Shown: in pieces, positions 23,353 to 34,860 of the stretch | Layout: every line of letters starts with the position of its first letter | Numbering within the stretch: the stretch's first letter is position 1 | NCBI GenBank assembly: GCA_026545765.1 | Contig: CM048840.1 | Location: 50,716,580-50,780,579, forward strand | Source of the DNA: Plantago major | Lineage: Eukaryota > Streptophyta > Magnoliopsida > Lamiales > Plantaginaceae | Direction: 5' to 3' | DNA: 64,000 nt | Position numbers and translations under genes: made by a program | The notes under the pieces: model-generated | Database searches by the model: none | What the model saw: only the letters and a program-made list of their open reading frames with translations | What the model was told of the DNA's origin: nothing

Positions 23353-23688
23353 CTCTGTGTGGGGGGAATTAGAAAATGTTAGAAAATAACTAAGGTATGT
23401 TTGGTTTGTTTATAATTTTAAGTTGGTCAATTAAAAAACAACTTTTTGAACCTATATATAATTGTTCCATTAATGGGGATTCAGATGAGCGAGAAACCAC
23501 TAATAGAGTAGCCCTATGTAATTTTCCCTCATAATTATCACTGAACAATCATAAGCAAAGTGCCAAAATTTCGTTACACTGATTCCTTCACATGTGACTA
23601 ATTATTATAAACCTTCCTTATATGTTGCTAATTGTATTAAATTGGCTGGAATTTGTCAGCTCTTCTTATGCCACTGCGTTGCTCCTAA

Positions 23689-23837
23689 TAGGGGTGATCA
23701 TAAAATCCGAAATCCGAAAATCCGATTCAAACATCTGAAAATTCGATCCGATCCGATGTATTCGGATCGGATTATGATATTTTAGATCCGAAGATTTTCG
23801 GATTAATCCGATCCGTCGGATTTTCGGATTAATCCGA

Positions 23838-23919
<82 letters not shown>

Positions 23920-24360
23920 CCCCTTATTCAGCCAAATAAAATACAAAATACTTAGGATGCTGGGAAGTTCAATTTTGGCTGTTGGAAATATGCACTTTCT
24001 ATTTTTACTTCAGAGAATGTAATCGACTAGTCGTTATTCTAGAACATGAACTCCAAACTTTTCATATTTGTTGTTTTGGACTTGAAGTAAACTTGTGAGC
24101 TTTATTTTGTTTATTTTGAATGTGGAACTACTGAATTAGTATTTAATTTGACTACGAAATGCTATTTCTGTTTTTTTTTTTTAATTAAAGTTTGGATTAT
24201 TCGGATTAAATCCTATCCAATCTGAACTTTTTCGAATTAATCCGAAATCCGATCCGATCGTTCGAATCGGATTTCGGATTGAGCCTTTAGTGGTCCGAAA
24301 CTTCGGATTGATCCGAACTTCGGATCAGATTGGATCGGATTAATCCGAACTGCACCCCTA
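23689..24360. mobile_element. hAT-type MITE with ATCCGA subterminal repeats
   Basis: The termini are TAGGGGTGATCA at the left and, read in reverse at the right, TAGGGGTGCAGT. The 8 flanking bases are GCTCCTAA (23681-23688) and GCTCCTAG (24361-24368), an 8-bp duplication with one mismatch, as hAT elements make. Many ATCCGA/TCGGAT motifs fill the first ~150 and last ~170 bases, where transposase usually binds. A (TA)n run (about 23847-23917) and 250 bases of A+T-rich sequence make the centre. No transposase. Confidence 0.85.
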
Positions 24361-24368
24361 GCTCCTAG

Positions 24369-24895
24369 TAATGAACGTCAACTTGAATGTTTTGAATGTC
24401 AACATTAATTAAATTCATATTAATAATTTGAGGTTTAAAATACAAAAAAATAAGCTGCTAATTCCTCCTTCATTTTCAGCCTTGGTTATATGGGTGGGTT
24501 TTGGAATAGAAACCCACCTTTATAATATATATGGATGGATGGATGTTAGTACAATGACATTTCTTGCAATACAACTTTTGATTCTCTCTAGTCTCTACAA
24601 AGTTTACATGAAAGTGTTAATCATGTGTTTCGTGATTGCCATTTTGCTATGAAATCAGGGGTGAAGTGAGGAATTTTTTTTTTAACCCGTGTCAACTTTA
24701 ACTTAAATTTTGATTTATAATAAGTGTATAAAGTATTTAATATTCCTTAATTTACGAATATATTAACAAAAATCACTCCAAACACACTCGAGACACATTT
24801 GTGTGAGCGGTATTGTTGTATTTTTTTAGCATTTTATTATAAAACTAAATTTGATACACCGAGCAAATGCGCGGTGCCCGTGCTTTTTGAAAAAA
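24369..24895. other. A+T-rich intergenic stretch
   Basis: Nothing recognisable. A 74-codon + frame at 24428-24652 has no known motif. Confidence 0.4.
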
Positions 24896-25716
24896 GGGCG
24901 CATTACATCTAGACCCCCTCTTAAATTTTGTAATTACACATTAGTATAACTTATTCGAACTATTATGGTTTGGTCCAATTAGATGTAAAACAATTACACT
25001 TTAGTCCACGAATTTGTCTTTTGGCGAATTAAAACCTAAAAATGTCAATTTTGCCCCTCTCAAATTATTGGATTTTGGAAGTTGCCAAACAATAACACAT
25101 TTTGACAAATTGTAATTCAAGTCCTGAATATCTAGTTTTTTATATTTGTCTCCATAAGATTTCGAAAAAACTCAAATAAGCCCCCAAACTTCTATTTCAA
25201 TTTGTAAATTATCCCCAACTTCAATCCGAAAACACAATTGAAAGTTCGAAACAGTTAATCGAAATCAAAGATGTAACAACTCCGAAATCGAATCAGACTC
25301 GATTTCGAATCGGATGCATTGCCTCAATCGAGTGCTAAAGTTCCGAAATCGGACCTGTAGCAGCTCCGATTTGGAGCTTTATTAGAAGAAGGAGAAAGAA
25401 AAAGAAAGAGGAAGAAAAGAAGAAGAAGAAGTTAATAAGAAGAGAAGGAAGTTGAGAAGAGGGAGGAAGAGGTATGTTGGAGAAGATGGAGGAAGAAGAA
25501 GAAGAAGTATGTTGGAGAAGATGGAGGAAGAAGAAGATGGTTTTTTTTTAATTTTATTTTCTTTATTTAAAATTCCATAAGGCCATGTTTGGTTGTTTCA
25601 AATGAAACAACCAAATTAAGCTGGTCAACGGATTTGGACTAAACTGTAATTGTTTGACTAAGTAGCACGAATCTGAGAGTGGACGTTCTAATAGGGGAGC
25701 CCTATGTAATTATCCC
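24896..25716. mobile_element. Mutator-like non-autonomous element 2
   Basis: This 821-bp element has termini GGGCGCATTACATCTAGACC and, read in reverse, GGGATAATTACATAGGGCTC. It is flanked by a perfect 9-bp duplication TTGAAAAAA (24887-24895 and 25717-25725), the duplication size of Mutator elements. The interior has a purine-rich GAAGAA tract (about 25385-25535) and a segment with CGAAATCG repeats (about 25260-25375) but no transposase. Confidence 0.88.
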
Positions 25717-25947
25717 TTGAAAAAAATTGTATGACCATGGATAATTTACTCATTTCGACCTTCATCAATCAAAATTTGTAAATTCCTTAAAATAGTCTGA
25801 TTTTCCTAAACATTAAGGAAGATCATATTTTACGATAGAAGTATTAGACACGATCACATGGATTACACTTGTATAATATGATCTTTCACATTAAACACTT
25901 AGTTTTGAAAATGGCACGGATTAGAAAAGGTCAAAGGGCGCATCGAT

Positions 25948-27192
25948 CACTACAAGAAATTACTGAAAAAACGATGGAAAGGGGCGATGGATTTTATCCG
26001 TCGCCCCTGTAGCGACGAATCGCTAAGGGTAGCGACGGATTTAATCCGTCGCTACTTGTAGCGACGGATAAAAGTTATCCGTCGCTACTTTTGTTGACCA
26101 TAATAAAAAGAAAAAAAATAAAAAAAATTTAGCGACGGATAGATCTATCCGTCGCTATATAGCCGAAAAATAAAAAAAATAAAAAAGTTAGCGACGGATA
26201 GATCTAGATCTATCCGTCGCTAAAAGCCTAAAAAATATAATATATCTCCACCACCTCTCCTCCATTTCTCCTCTCCTCCTCCTCCACCACCATCTCCACC
26301 ACCACCACCTTTCTCCTCCCACCACCACCGCACCACCACACTGCCATCACCACCATCCTCCACCACCACCATCTCCTCCACCACCTGCTTTCCTCCTCCC
26401 ACCACCACCACACCACACCCACCAACACCGCACCACACCCACCGCACCACCATCCTCCTCCCACCGCACCACCACTGCCACCACCACCTTTCTCCTCCCA
26501 CCACAGTACTACCACCACCACCGCACCACCACACTGCCACCACCACAGCACTACCACACTGCCACCACCACCATCCGCCTCTCACCACCACCACCCGTCT
26601 CTCCACGCCACCACTGCCTCCGGATCTCATCGCCACCACCGCCACCGGATCTCCACCGTCCACCTCCGGATTTTCGATTTATCTTTTTATATATTTTCGG
26701 TATTTTAGGTATTTTAGTTTGTACATTTTAGGTATTTTAGGTATTTATCTTTTATCTTTTTGTACATTTTCGGTATTTTAGTTTGTATTGTATTATTGTA
26801 TAATGAATTTGTATTATTGTCATTGTATACAATTTTCGATTTATTGTATAATCGTATTGAATATTGTAGTTTCGATTTGAATATCAACCGAATTATTGTC
26901 CGATTTGAATATTGTAGTTTCGATAAATCAATATCTCGTATACGAATACAAATTGGATACGAATTAATCCGTATACGAATATAAAAATTCGAATACGGAT
27001 TTTATTTTTTTAAAAAAAATAGCAATGTAACGACGGATAGATCTATCCGTCACCACGTGGGGCGACGGATAGAATCTATCCATCGTTATATTGGCGACGG
27101 ATAGATTCTATCCGTCGCCAGAGCTGGGGCGACGGATCGCTGGTCTGTAGCGACGGATCTATCCGTCGCTACAGACCAGTTTTTTTGTAGTG
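25948..27192. mobile_element. CACTA element 1 (non-autonomous)
   Basis: CACTACAAGAAA opens and TTTTTTTGTAGTG closes this 1.25-kb element. GAT is duplicated on both sides (25945-25947, 27193-27195). Multiple GCGACGGATA motifs in both orientations fill both subterminal regions, including a perfect 34-bp palindrome at 26189-26222. Such motifs are where CACTA transposase-associated proteins bind. The middle (about 26240-26660) is a CCACCACC-rich tract. No transposase is encoded, so it relied on a related element. Confidence 0.93.
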
Positions 27193-27718
27193 GATGTTCG
27201 TATAATGTTTTAAGCAATATTGATAGGGATAGTTACAAATTAGTGTAACTTTTAAAAACTTCTTACACTTTAGTGATAGATAAAAAAATTCCTACAAATT
27301 GGCAGTCCTGGCAACTTGATCCGAATTCGAAATCCGATCCTAAATCCGAATTCGATCCGAATTGACGAAGGTCAACCATCCGAAAAGTGATCCGAAATCA
27401 TCCGATCCGAAGTGACCCGAATAATTATGACCCGAAAACATCCGATCTGAAATGACCCGAATTAAATTTCATCCGAACTCATCCGATCCGAATTATATCC
27501 GATCCAAAATCATCCTAAGTAGTTATAAGCTGAGAATTAATCCCTTTTCCAAATCTTGATCATCACTTCATCTATGTCCTCCCCTTTTTGTAAGTTCTAT
27601 GTATCACACACACCTATTTATAACACACGTTTGTTTATATAATTTAGATATATACAATGAAGTAGTCCTAGATCTATATTTCCTGTAGTGAACTCGCATT
27701 CTAATTAAAATCTCATCA

Positions 27719-27992
27719 TGTTAGAAATTATATAGCTACTATAATAGAAAAGAAGAACAATAAGAATGAAGAGAGTAGAGTAGAAGAACATTGCATTCTA
27801 TTATCAAAATGATACAAGTCCCTACAACATACATCATGAGCCACTATTTATAGGCTACAAGTAGGAGGAGATTTAATCTCATCATAATGTATACACATTA
27901 GTGGGGTGATTTATTGGTGTTGTAACTTACAAGAATTACAAAAAGGATTCATGGAGGAGGTTAATGGACATTCATTATATTATTACATAACA
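27719..27992 (-). repeat. Left (3') LTR of the copia-like element
   Basis: This 274-bp LTR is nearly identical to the right copy starting at 33336 apart from a few small indels (for example ACTATAATAGAA near 27735 is absent from the right copy). Confidence 0.88.
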
Positions 27993-28029
27993 CTCCCCCT
28001 TGAATGTCCATTGACTTGATAATGTGCAT

Positions 28030-28692
28030 CTTTAAAACCTTACTAGCAAAAACCGTGTGGGAAAAAGTCTAGTGAAGGAAAAAGAGTACATCATTCTTAT
28101 TAAAAGAAAATACGCTCTGTTAATACTGCCTCGTTAAAAACCTTGCTAAGAAAAACCCAGTGGGAAAAACCTTAGTCAAGGAAAAGAGTGCAGTGCGTAT
28201 TTGCTCCCCCTCATGAGTGCATCATTTCATTTATATCCACCATATTCATATTGTCTTCTGGACAATTTGTTGATCGACATTATCAACATTATATGTTGTA
28301 CGTAAAGTGCTTCATTGCGAACTTCATCCATCATGTATTTGAATTATTTTCGATGTGCATCGAATGTCCCTCCGATCCATATATTGTTTGTCACATAAGT
28401 CCTTAATGTTTCTGCATGGTTAGAATAAGAACACAAGAAATTTGTCGATACATACGTTTATCTTAATGAGAAGAACGTACGTCTCGAGCACTTGAAGAAT
28501 TAAATTTCTTCAAACTATATTTTAAGTTTTCTTCAATATGATATGTGATCATTTTGAAAACTTTGCAAAAGATCTTGTCACAAGTAAATGAGTTCTAAAT
28601 CTCCATCATATATTCGCTTAAAATTTTGCCTCGTTAAAAACCTTATTAGGAAAAAACCAATGGGATAAAAACCTAGCAAGGGAAAAAGAGTG
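28030..28692 (-). repeat. Three dispersed copies of a ~60-bp motif
   Basis: The theme CGTTAAAAACCTTGCTAGG, then AAAACCCAGTGGGAAAAACC, then TAGTCAAGGAAAAAGAGTGCA occurs at about 28035-28091, 28130-28190 and 28630-28695. All three lie close to the polypurine tract. I recall the same phrase from other plant copia elements in this position; its role is unknown. Confidence 0.75.
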
Positions 28693-28762
28693 CAACAATC
28701 GCTCATAGAATGCGCAAATGTACTCGTTGCTTTGCAATTTTCATCTCCATTTGACAAGATGC

Positions 28763-31550
28763 ATACCTTCTTCAGGAGGTATAATAAGGAATTGTAAACT
28801 TCTTGTTAACTCAACCTTTAAGAATATGAATTCTTACTTGAGAAATAATTAAGGTACTTTTGGACCGTGTCAATCTCAAGGTCATCTTTGAAAATATTCT
28901 TTACATGCTCAAACTACAGGTTGAGCTATCATTGGTATAACCAATACTACTCTTCACGAGTATTGAGAATTTTACTCATTCAATCCATGTTTGCTAACAT
29001 GATATTTTTAATCTCCTTTTGTGACAACTAAGTGTCGGAGATGATATCCCCCCTCATTGAACTTTCTCAAACCATATGACTTGTAAGTCAAACCAGTCAT
29101 TATTCATGTGCACAACCTGAGGGTTGTGTATGAGTGATAACATTCAATATAATTCAATATAAGAATAAACATGCAAGTATACAAAATGATACATAAGGAT
29201 ACTGGAAAAAAACTAAATAATGTAAGCTAGGCATGATTAATCAACATATTAGGATGCATTACTTAGTATCTAAATGCACATGAAATTTGACTCGATAATG
29301 CAACGGTGCCATACGTATTTCGAATTCGTCAATCAATCGGACTTCTGGTCCATGAGCTCATTTACTATCATTATGATGATGATGATGTTATCGAATGGAC
29401 TTACATGTAAGATCCCCATTTACATGTCAAATCATTTTTGTCCATCGATTTTGCATATGCTTATAAAATATATCAGTTCCAAGTATATACCGGTATTAAA
29501 TCTCTTTCTTAGATTTTTCAAGTCAGTACTGATAATTGATATACGAATATTTTTTGGAGGTACCATTTCATTTCATATAGGCCATCTATTATAGTTCAGA
29601 TATCTATGCCTTTTATGGCATACATTACTCTTCAGGAGTACCAACTGCTTTATCTTGCCATTTTCTTGTATTGTACTTAGCATTGGAACCGTATTTCACT
29701 GAGGTGAATGAATCATTAGTACAAAAGGCAAGATATCTCAATGTCCAACACATGTCATTCTATAATCGATATGTAACTCTGTATGCCTCAAAATAGGGTC
29801 ATAGCGGGTTAACATTCAAATCATACAATTTCATGTTTGAACATATCTTGGTAAAGTAACATGAAGCTGAATATTTAGTTTAAGTTTGAACTTTTTCAAA
29901 TAATGGGATCAATTCGCTCAACGAATTTGTTTGCCAGCTTATTCATGTTCTTCCTCCCCTAAGCTGGGAAAACTAGGGCTCATGATAATATAATGTCCAG
30001 CTTAGAAATTGATGTATGCATACAACTTTTGTATGCTTCAAGCGTTAGTTCTCTGCGAAAAATTTGATAGGGAGTCAGTATATTAGCACAGTTGGATTTT
30101 CTTGTGCTGAAAATAAATTTGCCCTTAAATTGGAGATCATATATGTGGGTTTCATACCACTTATATTTTATTAATTGTCAACTTTAAAAGTGTGACTTTT
30201 GGTCATTTCAAGATCTCTATTTCCATGCTTAATTTCAGTGTTGTGTCTTGCCATAATAATAATTATAACACGAGATAGCTTTCAGCACATAATTATATGG
30301 AAACTTCAGATTTCACATGAACGGTTAATTTTTAACCGGATGGCCTAATTTTTCACATCAAATAGATGTCAATATATGTATATATTATCACTTTGACATG
30401 TATACAAAAGTATTTTCAAAACTGGCCAGAATGATGTGACGTAAAGACATAAATCTTTGTCTTTTTCTATTTGGCAAGACTTAAAAGTATTCACTTAATG
30501 AGCAAGTCTAACATGTGCTCTTATGGTGTACAAATTTAGCTTGTAAATATGCATTATAATATGGTTGTTGAACATATTGTTTATAATATGTATACTTGTC
30601 ACGAGTAATAGTTATATGTGCACATAACTTCTTAAATATGTTTTTAGAAGTCTTTGTTGTGGGAATTGTTACACCTACTTAGCCCCAACACTCCATTCGG
30701 AGAGTTTAAAGGACATGTCAGGTTTCCACCCATACGCTCGGACAACATAATTTATCATATCACATAAAAAAAATTGAGAATAAAATGCTCAATTCTCATC
30801 CTCCCAACTTCAAGTTGATGAGGTATATTTGATTACTCGTGTAATTCTCTCAACTTGAGGTTGATCATGATCTTGCAATTAAAGTTTTAAAACTTTATTA
30901 TTTTTCAATCACCAATTGTGGTTTGATCATGGGTATACTTGAGTATAGATATTTCCAATATACCAAATTGGCATTAGCTCATTTTGCAACCCTCTTAATT
31001 TTTCAAGTATCTCCAATCACTTCGGGCAAATGAGAAACATCATTTGTATTTGTTATTCATCATATATCATGAGAACTTTTACAAATAAACTGAACTTGTA
31101 GTTCATTTTCATGTAAAATATGTATGAACAACAATAGTTACACTCAAATTACAGTACTATGGTCTACGAGACCAAACATTGTTCTTGTGAGCTAGGGGTT
31201 GATCTTTACCACATACATTTCAAATTTCTAGTGGTCTTCAAGATCCATTAGTATGCACACGATTGCTACTTCGGGAGCAATGATAAGAATAAATATTGAC
31301 AAGATAAATAATGTCAATTCTATATGTTGTTGAGCTCAGTTCCGTGAGAGTACAAACTCTTGTATGATGATGAAATCAAGCCATACACTTTCGTTATGTA
31401 TTCTCGACATAATCCATCTCTCGAGGATATATAAAACATGAGCATTTACAATGTAATGCTCACCTCAAATGCTTACGGCACCATAGATGTTTTACCAATT
31501 TCAGGTTGGTAATTATATATATCTTACGAGATATGACAAGCTTATCATAT
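28763..31550. repeat. Array of short inverted repeats (hairpins)
   Basis: Stems of 5-8 bp with loops of 1-10 bases occur about every 60-100 bases. Examples are 28763-28782, 28907-28926, 28931-28945, 28942-28965, 28986-29001, 29077-29090, 29111-29128, 29605-29622, 29626-29640, 29911-29927, 30018-30036, 30322-30338, 30443-30464, 30795-30822 (nested), 30934-30947, 31027-31046, 31091-31105, 31160-31174, 31262-31281, 31295-31318, 31440-31461, 31492-31512 and 31519-31534. Loops often contain TTCA, TTCG or TTGAG. Stem sequences differ from one hairpin to the next. There is no coding frame. Confidence 0.7.
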
Positions 31551-33322
31551 GTTTGCTGGACATATGTATTTTACTCAATAGAAGTTGTTTATATAAACCT
31601 TTTCAAATTATGGTTTTGTAATAAATTTGCCTCTAGAGCAAATAGCACATGAATTCATTACATGGATTTCATCACCATTGATCCAGCCGGGATGGCTAAC
31701 TGGTCATTCCAAACTTTAAAAGTGATATCCATCATTTGTTTCATACATTATTGAATATGCGATGCGTTGATGCAATATCATCCAACACTATCATTCAAGC
31801 ATATTTTGGCCTCGCTTGCCTCATATATTGTTGTCATATTCGCTTCAAGTAATGAAACATGCCCCTTTTTTTTTCTCACTATATTGCAAATGCATTAACA
31901 TATTAGAGGCATTAAAAGTAGTGTATGCTTTTCTAGCATATTATCATTAGTAATTGTCTCACAACATATGTGATTTCGAGCATTGATATATCTCAACTAC
32001 GCCGGTTGATTATTTCACAACATAAATGATTTGAACATTGATATATTCCAACTACGCCGGTTGGTTATTCAATACTTCTTTGAAGATTTCGAAAATTCTC
32101 AACCATCAATTCTTGACAATTCTTGACCCTTCTGATCTATGATGTTTTGTATCACATATTCACTTCAGGGAATATTATCAACTGTACAGTATGAATGAAT
32201 AATTTAATAAATAAATAAAATTTATCTTCACCAATGACGAGACTATTATTTTAATTCTTATCGCAAACATGATATGAAAAAACATATTATGTTCGACCGC
32301 AGATTCCCGATGCCTCATAGTTCAAAACGACGATCTCTCCGGTGAAATTCAAGAAAAAGGTGTCTTTAATATGGTGACAAAATTTGGGAACGATCCAGTG
32401 GCTAACGAATCTGGAGTTAAATTTACAAAAAGGTTGCGCTGTGCAGGAAATCTACGCGCGAAATTTACATTTTCCCTTCTCAATTTATTCTCGGTCGTCC
32501 AATTTGATTGTATGTGGACATATATATTTAACAAAGGAATTTCAGTGATTTCAAACCATCAATTGGTAGTCACTTCTGGTGGTTTGCAATTCTTAAAAAA
32601 AAAAAATTGATCAAATATCCATGTGAGTGATAATTTGACATTCACTTTATTTCTCAATAATCGTAACCTTCAAGGTTTTGTATCTCATATTCACTTCAAG
32701 GAATATGGTAAACTATATTGTAATTTTATTAACCAATTGTAAGGTTCATCAAAAATATAAGTGTGAATATGAGATTCTACTAACAAGAAAATTAAAGTGG
32801 TTAAATGATATCATATGATGAGTAAAATAAATTCAAGAAAGTGAAGAAACAAAACATATTAAACTTATTTTGACTGTTGATTATCATTGGTCCAATGATA
32901 TGTATTTTGATAAGTAGAGGGTAGAGACCTTATAAACAATGCTCTTGCAAATCCAGTTCCCGTGTTAAGCAGCTCGACCGGTAGATACTTGATCAATCGT
33001 CACGTACACCACATGTCAAGTCATCATGAAACAAAAATTATAATCAAATATTGAGATGCAATAAGGGTGTAAACATGCATAAAATGAATTGGTTAATTAG
33101 AGAGAGATAGAGTAAAATGGTTCAATCCATGAGTCTCTGAGCCGTTTGCATGTGGCTTCCTCTTTCTCTCCCCTTTCTTTTCTTTCATCATTTCTAGAAG
33201 ACATACACATATCATGTGATGAGAATGTATGAATTTGGATCTCAGCAGAAGAAAAAGTTTGGTTTTCTTTTACTACATAGTTTTCAAGGAGAGATGGTTT
33301 CAAACTCTTGGTTGAACACTAT
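31550..33322 (-). other. Remaining non-coding interior of the copia-like element
   Basis: No gag or pol motif is seen. A ~50-base direct repeat containing CAACTACGCCGGTTG occurs at about 31980-32010 and 32035-32065. A 270-base stretch near 32340-32610 is richer in G+C but has no known domain in any frame. Confidence 0.5.
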
Positions 33323-33335
33323 CGTGCTGATAACG

Positions 33336-34860
33336 TGTTAGAAATTATATAGCTAAGAAGAACAATAAGAATGAAGAGAGTAGAGTAGAAGAACATTGCA
33401 TTCTATTATCAAAATGATACAAGTCCCTACAACATACATCATGAGCCACTATTTATAGGCTACAAGTAGGAGGAGATTTAATCTCATCATAATGTATACA
33501 CATTAGTGGGGGTGATTTATTGGTGTTGTAACTGACAAGAGTTACAAAAAGGATTCATGGAGGTTAATGGACATTCATTATATTCACTACAAAAAAAATG
33601 AGTTTTAGCGACGGAATTATCCGTCGCTAAAACTGGGCCGATCCGTCGCTAAATCCTTAGCGACGGATTTAGCGACGGATAACCCTCCGTCTCCAAAACA
33701 GTCGTCACAATTTTTATTGGCGACGGATAGAAATTCCGTCGCTAATTAGCGACGGAATTAGCGACGGATAAAGTGTTGACCGTCTGAAACAAACATCAGC
33801 ACTATTTAGCGACGGATAACTATCCGTCGCTAAATAGTATTTCTTTTTTTTTGTATTTATTTTTTTAATACGAATATTTCGACAATTTTATACGAATATT
33901 CAATACGGATAAATCGATAATTTTATTCCATTCGGATAAACCAACAATTATATATGAATATTCAATACGGATAAACCGAAAATTGTATACAATTATTCAA
34001 TACGGATAAAATGATAATTTTATTCAATACGGATAAACCGACAATTTCATACAATATTCGATAATACAATATACAACATTTAATAATAATTAATACAAAT
34101 AAGAAATTACAAAATTAATAAGAAATTACAATAATACAATATACAATCTGGATCTGGATCTTGTTGGATCTTGGATGACGTCGGATCTGGTCGGAGATGG
34201 TGGTGGACGGAGAGATCTCGTGGTGGGAGAGAGAGAGATCGGAGCGTCATTTTCTTCTTTATCGGAGATGGTGGTGGACGGATCTCATGGTGGTGGTGTG
34301 GTTTGGTGGGCTGATAGTGGAGATATCGTGGTGGTGGGGCAGAGGCGGTGGTGGAAGGCCGGATCCGTGAGTGGTGGTGGTGGTGGCGGGTGGAGTGGTG
34401 GGAGGGGCAGTGGTGGTGGAAGGCGAGTGGGGGTGGAGGTGGTGGAGTGGTGGTGGAGGTGGTGGGGTGGTGGAGGTGGTGGGAGAGAAGGAGAGAGGAA
34501 GAGGAAGGGTTAGTGAGTGATGGGAGGAAGAGAGTATAAATTAGGGTTTCTGCGTAGTTTAGCGAAGGATACCATATCCGTCTCTAAATAGCGACGGATA
34601 TTGTATCCGTCGCTAAATTTTAAGTTTTTTGTTTTTTTTTTATTTTTTTGGTCAACGAATTTAGAGACGGGTAGATTTATCCGTCTCTAATTAGAGACGG
34701 ATAGAATATCCGTCGCTATTTAGCGACGGATAAATCTATCCGTCTCTAAATTTAGAGTCGGATAAAATTTCCGTCTCTAAGCCTAGCGATTCGTCGCTAT
34801 TATCCGTCGCTAAATTCCGTCTGTAAAACCGGAAATTCTGTTGGTGATTATTACATAACA
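33336..34860 (-). repeat. Right (5') LTR, interrupted by a CACTA element
   Basis: LTR sequence runs 33336-33584 and resumes at 34847-34860. Between them lies the CACTA element with ATT on both sides. Compared with the left LTR, ..CATTCATTATATT continues as ATTACATAACA after the insertion. Confidence 0.88.
33585..34846. mobile_element. CACTA element 2 (non-autonomous)
   Basis: CACTACAAAAAAAATGAG opens this 1.26-kb element; the right end, read in reverse, is CACCAACAGAA, a decayed CACTACAAGAA. ATT is duplicated (33582-33584, 34847-34849). GCGACGGATA and GAGACGGATA motifs in both orientations fill both ends, and a GGTGGT-rich tract lies at about 34190-34490. It belongs with the elements at 25948 and 59750. 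Confidence 0.9.

Larger units (their letters stand above)
21924..23528. mobile_element. Mutator-like non-autonomous element 1
   Basis: The left end GGGCGAATTACATATGGACC and the right end read in reverse, GGGAAAATTACATAGGGCTA, form imperfect inverted repeats. They match those of the element at 24896-25716, as does the adjacent ~40 bases. No transposase is present. The interior holds an internal direct duplication and TA microsatellites. The flanking 9 bases (ATATTTATA; TCATAATTA) do not match cleanly, so ends or age are uncertain. Confidence 0.6.
27719..34860 (-). mobile_element. Copia-like non-coding LTR element with hairpin-rich interior
   Basis: LTRs at both ends read TGTTAGAAATTATATAGC..TTACATAACA on the + strand. 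The flanks CATCA (27714-27718) and CATCC (34861-34865) are a 5-bp duplication with one mismatch. A polypurine tract complement (CTCCCCCTTG, 27993-28002) follows the left LTR, and a primer-site-like CGTTATCAGCACG (complement, 33323-33335) abuts the right LTR, so the element points to minus. The 5.3-kb interior has no gag or pol frame. It contains three copies of a ~60-base motif near the polypurine tract and a long series of short hairpins. Confidence 0.8.

Noticed and set aside
26220..26663. Gly/Val/Trp-rich minus-strand ORFs of up to 147 codons
   Set aside because: Low-complexity CCACCACC tract inside a CACTA element, open in several frames at once.
29274..29594. 106-codon + ORF
   Set aside because: Lies in the hairpin-rich non-coding interior of the copia-like element, antisense to it, with A+T-driven composition.
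34175..34539. Gly/Trp-rich ORFs
   Set aside because: The same GGTGGT tract in CACTA element 2, open by composition.
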